Assembly (NCBI GenBank): GCA_000711775.1
Contig: ARYC01000640.1
Location: forward strand, 78,381 to 142,380
Direction: 5' to 3'
From: Oxytricha trifallax
Taxonomy: Eukaryota > Ciliophora > Spirotrichea > Sporadotrichida > Oxytrichidae
Length of the DNA stretch: 64,000 bases
A program made the position numbers and the translations under genes. Below the pieces are notes generated by a model. The model did no database searches, was not told the origin of the DNA, and saw only the letters and a list, made by a program, of their open reading frames with translations. This document shows, in pieces, positions 48,763 through 59,907 of this stretch (positions are counted from its first letter, which is position 1; each line of letters opens with the position of its first letter).

Positions 48763-49792
48763 TATGATGAAGAGTATATAGATTTAGTGTTTAAACTGCG
48801 ATTTGGATGTGATATATACAGTGAATAAATCAAACCAGTACTAAACTATAAGTCTATAGCACTACTCTTAAAACGAAGTCCTTCAACTGTTCGTTCCCAC
48901 TGTCTTATAGCACTATAATTAAACAAATAGTAGCTAAATTCTTAGCCTAAGAGGTAGTCAAAGTTTCTATAGAGGCATATTGACTATCTTATTAATGAAA
49001 AAACTTTGAAGTATTGGGCTCACTTCTCTCTTGACCAACGAGATATTATGTTTCACCGCCAGTTCCCTGAGTTGAAGATCTCTGCATAGTCTGTTGCTAA
49101 CATTTATAAACGAAATGGTAATCTCTTACAAAGGTGTTAATCGTATCAAGAGAGTGATTGATTTCACTCTGCCATTTTACAACAACAACTTAAATTATAT
49201 TTATAATTAAATGCAGAGAGCTATAACTAATAATATTAAGTTTATACATGCAGACGAGGCTGTTTTTACCTTCAACACTTTCTTCTAGAAGTCTTGGTAT
49301 AAGAGGCATAGTAATATAGAAGTATATGACTAGAAAGTCAAGGTATAAACAATGGCAATTCTTGGAGGAATTAGTGAAGATACTGGTTTAGAAACTTATG
49401 TTATTCATCCTCGCTCTATTAAGACAGAGCAGTATATAAAGTTCTTAGAACAGCTGAGAGAGAAGTACCCTGAATAAGAGATAATACTGTTTGTTGATAA
49501 TCTTTCTGTTCATAAGACTAAAGAAACAAGGAAGAGTTATGAACAACTTAGAATAACGCCAGTGTTCAAAGTACCTTACAGTCCATAGTTTAATGGAATT
49601 GAATTCTACTGGGGTATATTAAAAGGCCATTACAAGAAACTGCTGCTATACCACTTGATGCATGACCTACTTATCGATACAGTTGATTTTATTAAAAGCT
49701 CAGCGAAGAGAGTAGATAATTTATTGGCATAAAAGTGTGCGAAAGAAGGAAGAGTGAATGTATATAAATAAGTTTTGTAGTTAAGTTAATGA
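48763..49792 (+). pseudogene. TBE transposase (DDE, Tc1/mariner/IS630 superfamily), 42K-type
   Basis: Frame one, about 48763-49122, holds an N-terminal helix-turn-helix-like region (SPSTVRSHC...). Frame two, 49124-49792, holds the catalytic part: HADEAVFTFNT (Asp 49253), LFVDNLSVHK (Asp 49496), YSPQFNGIEFYW (Glu 49601). The last two are 34 residues apart, the DD34E spacing of Tc1 elements. One extra base near 49123 separates the frames. A second shift near the N-terminus leaves the ATG at 48728 out of frame. It would cut and paste TBE copies, and TBE transposases are implicated in germline DNA elimination in Oxytricha. This copy cannot make an intact protein. It ends tail-to-tail with the antisense ORF. 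Confidence 0.9.
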
Positions 49793-49801
49793 ACATATAA
49801 G

Positions 49802-50577
49802 TCACATTTAGATTTCTTTAGAGGGAGCTGGCTTCTCTTTCTTTTCTTCTACTTCTTGCTTTCCTCCTCCTAAGTTTCTTCTCTTGCTGCCAGCTCCAGC
49901 ATCTATGTTCATTGACTCTGTAGGCTAAATATTTGAATAAAGTCTCTTGCTAACTTCATACTTTGTCTGCGACTTTCGCTCTCTGTGAAGCTTGCTCTAT
50001 TCCTTCATCAAGAAGATGCCAGTACCAGATTTTTCTAAAGAGTTAAGCTACAAATCTTACTTGAAATATAAGGGTGCTTCTGCAGCTCTGATAGCCAGCT
50101 CTCACTTATCTTGATCCCTTGTTTGTCCTTATCTTCTGAAGAGATGCTGTACCTTTTCTTATGAGATTCTTGAATAATTTCTTTCAAGTAATCACCTTTA
50201 ATTGTTGCAAGTATGCCAAAGAAATAGTTTCTTTCAGGTAGTTTATTTGACAACTACTTCTTAGTAGGCAGGTACAGAGAAACCTCTGGGTCATTCATAG
50301 CATCATCATATAAGTTAGTCACTGAGATTTCTGGATAAACTTTACATCTTAAGTTTTCAATGCTTTCTTCTCTTCGCAGAGTATGGCTCTTAGAAATGAA
50401 ATTTTAGTACCTTCCATCGTTGGTAGGAACAAACCAACTACATAATAAAGATTAGCAACTATGAGTTTATTACCTTGCTGCACCAGGTAGCGATGAAAAT
50501 CCTCCCTCCTTGCTTCTAAATCTTTGAATCAATTCTTGTGCTTGCACTCTTTTCATTGCATCATTCATTAACTCCAT
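49802..50577 (-). pseudogene. TBE small ORF (22K-type position), frameshifted
   Basis: Minus strand, ATG at 50577. 189 codons reach TGA 50008-50010, about 22 kDa. A -1 shift near 50035 opens a further 70 codons, basic and Lys/Glu-rich (LHRERKSQTKYEVSKRLYSN), ending at TGA 49802-49804. So the original product was either about 22 kDa or about 30 kDa. No domain is recognised (VPTNDGRYQNFISKSHTLRR; ATIKGDYLKEIIQESHKKR). Its place, convergent with the transposase and divergent from the zinc-finger gene, suits the third TBE ORF. Confidence 0.75.
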
Positions 50578-51362
50578 CTTGTTTAAAGATATTAGAAATG
50601 ATATTCGAATTTAAGTTTATTGATTTCAATTACATACCTATGAAAAACTTACTATTAAATTTGGCATCCTATAAGAGGTTAACCTCTTAGAAGGATATGG
50701 AGAATGTTTTGAGAACTGGTTTCAAACTTGAGAGATTGATTTCAATTTCTACTGTTATATTTAAATATTTTTAAATTTAAATTGGTACGTACTTAATTAG
50801 GAGCAGCTTCTAAAATGCTAGTACATTTTTAGGAGCATTAATTAAAGCTACTACTTAATTAGGAGCACCCTAATTTTAATCATAAAATCACAAAATACAT
50901 CCTAAAGTAGTACGTACTTAATTAGGTGCACCTGCTAAATCGGTACGTGCTATAATCAACTTATTATTGAAAGTTTAAATGGTTACTTTCTCGCCCATAT
51001 TTAGAGCTGGATCGTCTCTTAATACTCATATTTCTTCTCTAATACTCTAAAAACTTCCCTTGAAACTTGTAGGCTTTGCAAAGCTCTCATATAAGCTCTC
51101 AGTTATAGAGGTAGTTTTGCAATTTTAAATTCAAATTTAAATATGGGCGCTAAAATTTTGAGAAAAACAACAACACTTCAATAAAACTTAATGAGACTTA
51201 CCTTTGGCAGCAATAAGGTGTGATAGCTGCGAGATTAACACTCATAAAGAACTACCTGAGTTATAACTTGAGGTCTCTGTTATTAAAATTGAAATTAATA
51301 ATAGAAAATTAATGGCAAACAAGTGTGTGTGAGACAGAGAGGAGGAGAAAGGTATTAATGAA
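50578..51362. promoter_or_regulatory. Divergent intergenic region with repeated ACTTAATTAGGAGCA motif
   Basis: Lies between the start of the minus-strand small ORF and the start of the plus-strand zinc-finger/kinase gene. ACTTAATTAGGAGCA or a one-base variant (…AGGTGCA) occurs three times, near 50790, 50852 and 50917, with a partial copy (AGGAGCATTAATTAAAGC) near 50831. Shared promoter elements are a reasonable inference. Confidence 0.45.
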
Positions 51363-53446
51363 ATGCCTATACAAACTGAAGAAATACAAGTATACTTTTG
51401 TGAATAGTGTGAGAGAGACTTCGCTTATAAATCAAGTTGGTATAGGCATATGAAAGAGCATAGAGAAGGCAAGCGAACTGTATACTTAAAGCACGATAAA
51501 ATCGACGGAAAGTATGATTGCTTAGAGTGCCATAAGCAGAATGCTCATACAAGAGATTTAAGGAAGCATCTTTTAAAAGCTCACAAGAAAGATTTAAAGG
51601 TTGAAAAGCATGAAGTTGAGATGAAGCTTCTCAACAAAAGAAAATTTACGGAATATTCTAAAGTGGCAGTGCCTGAATAAGCTAATGAGTTACAGTGAGT
51701 AAAGAAGGAACGCAACCAATTAACCTCTGAAATTACAATAAAAATCATGATCAAAATGGGGGGGGGGGTCTAAGTCGGTGCAAAAATTTTTTCAAAATCC
51801 TAAGTCGGTGCCAAATTTTTTTTTCTCAAAAACATCAAAATCCCTAAGTCGGTGCATGATCAATTTTTGACATTATTGATATATTTTATCATCCTACCCC
51901 ACATAAAAAGTATCATTATTAACTAAAATTTATGTCTCAGCTTCTGAATCGAACTCCTTCATGAAATTTCGATCATAGGACACTTATAATATTATTACAA
52001 AAATATTTTTTCCCTGCGACAGATATTTGTTTAAGTTAAATAAAAAAATATTATTTCATATTTTAATATCTAATTCGTATATAAGCAACAAAATTGGGGA
52101 TTAAAAACATCATAATTATTCGCTAAAATTAATGATGTCTGGAATTAAAAAATTCGTACACATTGATAAGTGTATTTATAAAAAAGACAATAAATTGAGT
52201 CAATTGTTTTTATAATAAGGCCAGACATCATTAATTTTAGCGAATAATTATGATGTTTTTAATCCCCAATTTTGTTGCTTATATACGAATTAGATATTAA
52301 AATATGAAATAATATTTTTTTATTTAACTTAAACAAATATCTGTCGCAGGGAAAAAATATTTTTGTAATAATATTATAAGTGTCCTATGATCGAAATTTC
52401 ATGAAGGAGTTCGATTCAGAAGCTGAGACATAAATTTTAGTTAATAATGATACTTTTTATGTGGGGTAGGAAGATAAAATATATCAATAATGTCAAAAAT
52501 TGATCATGCACCGACTTAAGGATTTTGATGTTTTTGAGAAAAAAAAATTTTGCACAGACTTAGGATTTTGAAAAAACTTTTGCACCGACTTAGACCCCTC
52601 CCCCCCAAAATTCAATACAAGAAAATACCAGTTCTTGCGTAGATAGATTTAGATATTTCTCTTTAAATTTATCTTTCTTGAGGACTCCTTTGATAAGAAA
52701 GTTATCAATGATCATCAATACGCATACAAGGTGTATCCCTTCAACTATCTCTTTAGTGATGATAAATATTAGATGGAGTTTACAAACGAGTATCGAGTAC
52801 TCACTCAAGCAAAATTTAAAGAGTGTAAGTATTTAATCAAGCTAGATGCTGCTCTACTTGCCAAAGATCATGTGGCTTTCAGACTACCACTCTATGAAAT
52901 GACCCTCAAAGATTTCATTAGTGATCAAAGGAATCATAAGTAGCTAGCTTGCTTTGATAGCAACTTAAACCTTAGAGGTATAAGAGAGCTACATAAGTTA
53001 GGCTTTGTTCACAGAGATTTGAAACCTTAGAATATTATGATAAACTTTTTACCTGTAAGAGTGAAAATTATTGACTTCAACAGAGCATTAAGGGTGGAAG
53101 TATCAAGGCTAGGAAGTGTGATGGAACTCCAGGCTATTATCCATAAAGAGAAGACTGGAGAGATTGAGACTTTCAATGGAATTTGTGGGCAACGGCAGCA
53201 ATAATAATAGAATGCGATATGCCTCGCAACGATTATTACTCAACAAGGTGTGAAAAGGATGCGAAGCAAAGAATAAAGCAATTTATAGATAAAACAAGAG
53301 TATCTCAAGCAATGAAATAAATGGCAGAATCAATAATATTAAAACCAATCTCTAGATCAGACATAATATTAGAGCAGATAGAAATATGGTTAAGTAAGAT
53401 AAACTTTATACCTCTTTCACATAATCCAAAAGTACATTTTGAGTGA
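51363..53446 (+). pseudogene. TBE zinc-finger / protein-kinase gene (57K-type), broken and interrupted
   Basis: From ATG 51363: two C2H2 fingers (YFCEQCERDFAYKSSWYRHM from residue 11; YDCLECHKQNAHTRDLRKHL), then Lys/Glu-rich linker to TGA 51696. The linker continues in frame to 51757, where an 848-bp foldback element is inserted. Beyond it the kinase resumes: AYKVYP (Lys 52728), FTNEYR (Glu 52788), FVHRDLKPQNIM (Asp 53016), IIDFNRA (Asp 53073; DFN instead of DFG) and, after a frameshift near 53110, GTPGYYP and WNLWATAAIII. A further TGA sits at 53165. The last TGA is 53444-53446. Fusion of fingers and kinase matches the TBE 57K protein. Its role in transposition is unknown to me. Confidence 0.85.
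51758..52605. mobile_element. Foldback element (848 bp) nested in the TBE kinase gene
   Basis: Palindrome with ends G-run then TCTAAGTCGGTGCAAAA and the inverted match TTTTGCACCGACTTAGACCCC; the unit TAAGTCGGTGC is repeated two more times inside each arm. CAAAAT is duplicated at 51752-51757 and 52606-52611. Insertion postdates the TBE. Confidence 0.88.
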
Positions 53447-53484
53447 AAAAATTAAATACATTTACTATAAATTTATAAAAACCT

Positions 53485-53562
53485 ATTAATAACCCCAAGC
53501 CCTAACAAATTCCCAACAAGTCAAAGCACTTATAAACCTCATTAAGGGTTTTTGGGGTTTTG
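53485..53562. repeat. Right 78-bp terminal inverted repeat of the TBE
   Basis: Inverted partner of 48647-48724, ending in GGGTTTTTGGGGTTTTG; contains one T more and one G fewer in the telomere-like part than the left copy. Confidence 0.9.
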
Positions 53563-53565
53563 AAT

Positions 53566-55815
53566 GCTCATACCGTTTGATCCTGAAGATATTAAATAAA
53601 AAATATAATCAAATATAAAATTTTTTTTTCTTTTGGGATTAGAAAATCGAAATTTTTAATAAATTTAAATACTTCATTTTAATATAAAAACTACTTGCTT
53701 TATGTATATTAAATTAAAAATAGAATATAGAATTATCGTCATTTTACAAAAATATAAAAATAATTTTATATTAAAATTAGGAATATTTATATAATTATTA
53801 AATTTTTTGATTGTTTTAGAATTCTTTATTTATTTTAGAAGTATTTATATTCATTTGTTTCAAATTTATATTATTTATAACTCCAATTCTTTATTAAATT
53901 ATGAAAATATAAGAATTTTATAATTTTAAATTTCTTTTGTTATTTTTCAATACAAACATATAATAACTTACTCTTATATAACTATTTAAATAAAGCAAAA
54001 TAAACAATTAATGTATTATATAATTAATATATTTATATCTATTATATAAATTATTATCTTTAAGTCTTTTTTTTGGTTTTTTTTATATTTAATTATAATC
54101 TGTATTTTCTAGGTAAACTTTTTTGTTTTAACTTGTTAATATTTACAAAAATAATATTATTTCATTATTTTATATATAAATTATTTATTTCACTTTCTGC
54201 AATTTTTTTCACAACTCATTAATAATTTATTAATAAACTGATTTAATAAAACGAGGTATAATATTCGATAATTTTAATTTATAAATAAATTCTTGAATTT
54301 AAGACTTTAGAATCATTTTGCAAAGATAAAATAATTTTTATATTTTAATAAGTTTCCTTACTAGCTTAATTGTTTTAGGTTAAAGTTAATTTAAAAAATA
54401 AATTAATAACTTAATTGATAAAAATATTCAAAATTCACGAGGTTAATTAATAAATAAGCTCTAATCAGATTTTTAGTGAAAATATAGAAGGAAGTTTATA
54501 CTACGAAAATTGGAATTGCTTATAAGTTAATCATTAAAATAATGAAGATTATTGATAAGTTAAGAGATATAAACATTAATATAATACAAATCAAATATTG
54601 CTTTTCTTTAATTTTTTATGCTTATTATCAATCTACTTTATTCGATTTATCAAAAACTTTTTTTAAGAAGTTTATGAAAAAGATTAAAAAAATTTTATAA
54701 AAAACTTGATAATGTAATAATATTAAGAAACAACACACTTAATCAAATCTAAATTGTCGTAAATAGTTTATTTGTGCGATAGGTATCAATTAGTTTCTAA
54801 ATTTATTATTTTAAAGTATTAATTATTCCTTTAAAATCTTTTCTTTTATAAATGTAATGATTATTTTATTTGAACGCTTAATTATAAATCATTGTAAGAA
54901 AAAGCATGCTAATAGATTAACTAGTGTCTAAATAAACGATTTAATCTTTGAAATTATTATAGTATTTTCTATAACGAATAAATACTTATGATAATTATTT
55001 GGAAAAAAATGAAGGAAAATTGCGCAACAAATTTTAAAAATAATTTTATTTAAAAAATTTGAAAATTATTAAAATATAAATAAATCAAATTTTAATTTTT
55101 TCAATAATTATTACATTTCAGTAATGATTGAAACAATAAAATATGGCTAACGTTAGCAAAGTATTTTTAAAATTATTAATTGTATGACAAAAATAATATT
55201 TATTGTATGTCAGATTATATAGAATTACAAGAATTATAAATTAAATGATTTGTTGTTTTAAATATAAAATATTAATTTTATATATTAAATAGATAAATAA
55301 TATATTTAAAATAAATAGAGCATAAAAAAAACAACATAATTTATTTTAATATTTTTATATTTTATAATGAATAATGCTATTAAAATTTTATATTTTTATT
55401 TGTCTCATCATTAAAATTTTAATTATAATATTCGATCTATAGTGCAACCTTTTTATTAAAAAATGGTATATTTTTAGTTTTTATATGAGTAAAATTTTGA
55501 ATAAATCTAAAACAATATTAATATAAATGGCTGACGTTTTTGTCGATAAATATTAGAATATTTTGACAATAAATTATACAAACTAGATTTTAACAATAAA
55601 AATTATGATTGAAAGAATTTATTTTAGCTTTAAATATCAAATTATTTAGGTGATTGTAAAATATTGGCAAATAATAAAATTTTATTCAATATATTGATTA
55701 GAGATACTTGTGTTATAACATTTTAATTGAGCACAATAGTATCAAATTAATATATTTATATATTGTGTTTTTGCCAATATTTGAATACAGATGCTTTTAG
55801 TATTAAAATGGTTGA
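53566..55815. other. AT-rich DNA with weak coding-like stretches
   Basis: Three short + strand stretches are mildly protein-like: about 54473-54553 (NIEGSLYYENWNCLQVNH), about 54735-54855 (LNQIQIVVNSLFVRQVS) and about 54897-54980 (HANRLTSVQINDLIFEI). The rest is IES-like. Confidence 0.25.
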
Positions 55816-56013
55816 GTGATTAGAATCTATGGAAAGCCAACAACTTACAATCTTAATGAGTAAAATATGAAGGACATTCTTAACTAGAAGAAATCACAGC
55901 CTTTCACAAGATAATTACTGTCGATGAAGTATGAGTATTTTGATTTCTATGAAAAAGCTATTTTTAAAGAAGATGTTTGTTTCATCACTCAACAGCTGAA
56001 CATTTAAATATGA
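55816..56013 (+). CDS. Coding-like segment (65 codons), candidate MDS
   Basis: Starts right after a TGA (55813) and ends at TGA 56011-56013. Clearly protein-like: VIRIYGKPTTYNLNEQNMKD and YEYFDFYEKAIFKEDVCFIT. No ATG. Possibly an upstream part of the gene-like region at 56826-57753, which lies on the same strand. Confidence 0.45.
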
Positions 56014-56421
56014 GTCTAAATAAAATCTATGAATCGATGTCATACCATACCACGAGACTAAATATAACACTATTGACCAATATCATACTATACTAGAACA
56101 AAAATAAATAATTTTAAAAAAACTGTCGCTAATCTAATCAAAATGCTAAACCTATTAATAAATCTAATAGGCTATTTATGAAATCTAGAAAATAAACGAC
56201 AGAAATAAAAATGTAAACTAATGCAAATTATTTTACAAATTTTTCGCAAATTTATATGTCAATCATTGTAATTTATTAAATAAAATTTTTGATTTCAAAT
56301 TTTAATTGAATATTTTTTTCTTGTAGTGAGAGAATTACAAAAGAAGTTTTAAATAATAAGCTTAATATTTCAATATAATTTGATTCAATCAAATTATCAA
56401 TATTTTAATTCTATAAATTAA

Positions 56422-57376
56422 TATTAAGCGAGTATAATTAAAATGGGGAGACTGTTAAAAATAAATCAAAAAAGAGATCAAATAAAATTATGTTCATATA
56501 AATATACATGTGTTAAGATAAAACAGTCACTAATTTGAAATATGTTTGAGTAGATCCTTATTTAACTTTAATTAATAAATCAACTATCTAAAAATGGAAT
56601 TTTTGTTTTTTTCAACTTTTCTGATTTATTTCTATTTTAGCGCAGTGATCAAGTTAATGCTGTAGCCGATCTCTAAGTTTTTCATAAATTTTTCATAGAT
56701 ATCTTCAGGATATCTTCCTTAAAAAATAAAAAGTGTGGAGAGTGTGGAGTTTAGCATCTCCAATAACAGTGGAAATAGCATCAATATCACCAATATTCTC
56801 AAAATCAAGCATTATTAGTAGTCTGGGATTTTTTCAAAAACATCTTGTTTTTCTTAAATTCATAGATGTGAGACCTAATATTGAAGATGATAATGAAGAT
56901 AATGTTGTTGAAAACGATGAAAAAATCAGTGATGTAAAATTTTGAAATTCTCTAGAATTTCAACCAGACTCCTAATAAGCTTGATATTGAGAATAATAGT
57001 GATATTGATGCTATTTCCACTGTTATTAGAGATGCTAAACTCCACACTCTCCACACTTTTTATTTTTCAAGGAAGATACCCTGAAGATACCCTGAAGAAA
57101 TCTATGAAAAATTTATGAAAAACTTAGAGATCAGCTACAGCATCAACTTGATCACTGCGCTAAAATAGAAATAAATCAGAAAAGTTGAAAAAAACAAAAA
57201 TTCCATTTTTAGATAGTTGATTAATTAATTAAAGTTAAATAAGGATCTACTCAAACATATTTCAAATTAGTGACTGTTTTATCTACACATGTATATTGAT
57301 ATGAACATAATTTTATTTGATCTCTTTTTTGATTTATTTTTAACAGTCTCCCCATTTTAATTATACTCGCTTAATA
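56422..57376. repeat. 955-bp inverted duplication containing coding-like arms
   Basis: Arms of about 405 bp, 56422-56825 and 56966-57376, are near-perfect reverse complements around a unique 140-bp centre. Ends read TATTAAGCGAGTATAATT. No target duplication was found. Unlike the other palindromes, the right arm reads as protein on the + strand in the same frame as the sequence beyond it, so this looks like an inverted copy of a gene segment rather than a transposon. The arms differ by an 11-bp tandem duplication (AGATACCCTGA) and point changes. Confidence 0.8.
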
Positions 57377-57753
57377 GTAAGGAAAAGTCTTATTATTCAT
57401 TATTTTATTTTAATTCAAATAATATCACCAATATAATATTTTCAAAACTTAATGAATGTAATGCAGAAGATTATTATCTAGATATATAATGGTAAATTTT
57501 AAATGAAATCTGTTGGTTTTAGTGTTACTGTAATTTAGTAAATGATTTTTATCTGCTTTTTATTAAATGTTGGATCTAACACAGAAATCTAGGATTTCTG
57601 ATAGTTCAATATAAAGAATCAAGAATCATGCTGGATTAAGGAATGTTGATGGAATTTCTGATTCTAAAATTGTAAACAAAAAAGTAATTCTTGTTTTATT
57701 ATTTTATAACAATTTTATTATAAAAAAAAGATATTAATTTTTTTCAAATATGA
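56826..57753 (+). pseudogene. Gene-like region with internal TGAs; product unknown
   Basis: The centre of the palindrome opens an acidic stretch in frame 0 (RPNIEDDNEDNVVENDEKIS). After a shift at about 56950 one frame runs to TGA 57751-57753 with only two TGAs (57082, at the tandem AGATACCCTGA duplication, and 57271). Motifs: DIENNSDIDAISTVIRDAKL, PEEIYEKFMKNLEISYSINL, then outside the palindrome NECNAEDYYLDIQWQILNEI, CWIQHRNLGFLIVQYKESRI and LDQGMLMEFLI. The 57388-57735 part is the most convincing. It may be an MDS of the gene whose other part is duplicated next to it. No family recognised. Confidence 0.5.
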
Positions 57754-58882
57754 CAATATAGAAAAAAAATAATAATTTAATAATAAGATTATTAATAAAA
57801 TAATATTATTTAGAAAAATATTTTTTCCTTCATTTTATCCTATCATAAATTGTATATTATACTTCGATATAAATTAATATTATTATAGCTTTAATAAATT
57901 CCAAAATTTTTCCATTAATATAATTTCTCATTAGGATTATGCTTAATAATAAAGAAGAATAAAATTTGTGTTAGATTATCTTTAATTTAAATAATTTAAT
58001 TATAATAAATATATGTGCGTTTAATTTATTAAGTAAGATTGTTATATTAGATTCTGATTGATAGAAATTGAGTGATAAAAAATAATTAATACTGGTTTAT
58101 GGATTAATCATAAAAATATTTAGATTAATAATAATAAAGTCCTTGTGAATATTATAAATATATAATTTATTTTTTTTTAAAAAACTATTTTATAATTTTA
58201 ACTTTTTATTCATCTTAGTATTATAATTTTAAATCATCAATGTTGCATTAAAAATAAATCAATAAATAAAATAATTAAATTTAACAATCGTTAATTAAAT
58301 AGCTGTAATAAATTATTAGAGAAATATAGGAATTACTAATAATAACAATATTATGGAAGAAATATATAAAAATTAGTGGGAATTGATTAAGTTACTAATC
58401 TAAACAGGTCTGTTAAGATTAAATATTGATAAATTTATATATTAATAACCATCACTTAATATATTGATTGTGGGCAATGTCACACAAAGCTCAAATAATA
58501 TAAAGATGCAAGCTATATGTATTATTATATGATTAGATGCACCAAAAACTATAAATAATTAATTTTAAAATAATTAATATATTTTATTACTTAATAAAAT
58601 TATTATAAGTTAAGTGAAAATAAATTTATTCAAATTAAATCAATATCAAATACAACTAATTGGTGAATACATAAGTATTTTATAATGTCTAATTATTTTT
58701 GTTGTTTAAATAAATCTCATATATAATTTTTTTAAATAACAGTGTTTTGAGAAGAGTTACTTAAATGCGTGTTTACTTGCATATTGTCTAATATATAAAA
58801 TGCACTCTTATGATATTTATAATATGTTACTACTATATCATTAAATAATTATATAGTAAATTAAATGTTTGCTAGCAAATTA
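57754..58882. other. AT-rich spacer
   Basis: No supported feature. Confidence 0.5.
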
Positions 58883-58884
58883 TA

Positions 58885-59300
58885 TTGTAGGAATACATTT
58901 GATTTGGGAAAATAATTTATAATTCAAATATTAAAATATCAAATTCGTGGAAGTTAACTTTCTGGAAACCCTGACAATATGGTACTTGTTCGATAGAGAA
59001 TTCAAAGAAAGCTGGACTTTACTATTGGCGGTACCCCTCTATCGCATCCCTGAAGCGAGTTAACTCGACTTTAATTTTTGGTGATTTGTTTAGTGTTTTT
59101 AATGCCAAAATTAAAGTCGAGTTAACTCGCTTCAGGAATGCGATAGAGAGGTACCGCCAATAGTAAAGTCCAGCTAATTTTGAATTCTCTATCGAACAAG
59201 TACCATATTGTCAGGGTTTCCAGAAAGTTAACTGCCACGAATTTAATATTTTATTATTTTAATTATAAATTATTTTCCCAAATCAAATGTATTCCTACAA
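58885..59300. mobile_element. TTGTAGG MITE, best-preserved copy (416 bp, TA target)
   Basis: Perfect inverted ends TTGTAGGAATACATTTGAT flanked by TA (58883-58884, 59301-59302). Arms match almost base for base: CGATAGAGAATTC, AGCTGGACTTTACTATTGGC, GGTACC and AAGCGAGTTAACTCG, with the loop at about 59085. Non-coding. Confidence 0.9.
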
Positions 59301-59489
59301 TATTCATGCTGTATATTCATTGTATCAACTCGTAATAACTAAGGATCAGGCTTAAATTTTATAAATCTTCATATTTTTAATAAATTGATTAATTATATGT
59401 AAATGAAATATAGTTTGTTAACAAAAAATTAATTTAGAAATAATTATATTATTTTATATTACTTAGCAATTTTAAATAAAGTCATACTA

Positions 59490-59896
59490 TTGTAGTTATA
59501 CGTTCGATTTGGGATAATGAATTTAAATTATATAAATTAAATATTGAAATAACGGAGATTTGAAATCAATAGTTAATGAAAATTCAAATTTAAGTCGATT
59601 CTAAGGTATGTTCCGCAATTTAAACTGGATTTTACATTTTGGCAAAACCCTCGAACCTCCCTAGGAGAATAGATATTTTGATTTGAGCTAATCCCTCAAA
59701 AATGTAATGACTTTTTATAGCATATCTGCTGTTATTAATTCATTATAGCAATAACAACCAACGTCAAATTTTAATGCTCTATTCAGAGAGTATAATTTTG
59801 TCAGGGTTTGAGAAATTTTTAAAAAAACTAATTTAAGTATTTAAGTTAATTAATTTTAATTATAAATCATTTTCCCAAATCGAATGTATTCTAGAA
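59490..59896. mobile_element. TTGTAGG MITE, degenerate copy
   Basis: Ends TTGTAGTTATACGTTCGATT and ATCGAATGTATTCTAGAA; left TA at 59488-59489. Internal blocks (ACTGGATTTTAC, CTCTATTCAGAGAG, TTGTCAGGGTTT) keep the family order but the arms no longer match well. The TBE fragment begins 11 bp beyond its right end. Confidence 0.6.
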
Positions 59897-59907
59897 TCAA
59901 ACACACT

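Larger units (their letters stand above)
48647..53562 (+). mobile_element. TBE-type telomere-bearing transposon, structurally complete
   Basis: 78-bp terminal inverted repeats (48647-48724 and 53485-53562) start CAAAACCCC(A)AAAACCC and have few mismatches. The target triplet AAT is duplicated at 48644-48646 and 53563-53565. Without the nested element at 51758 the length is about 4.06 kb. It contains a Tc1/IS630-class transposase, a small ORF on the other strand and a zinc-finger/kinase gene. From memory of the Oxytricha TBE1 literature, that element has a 78-bp repeat, ANT target, about 4.1 kb and 42K, 22K and 57K ORFs, so this is a close structural match. All three genes here carry frameshifts or TGA codons, so the copy is dead. 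Confidence 0.93.
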
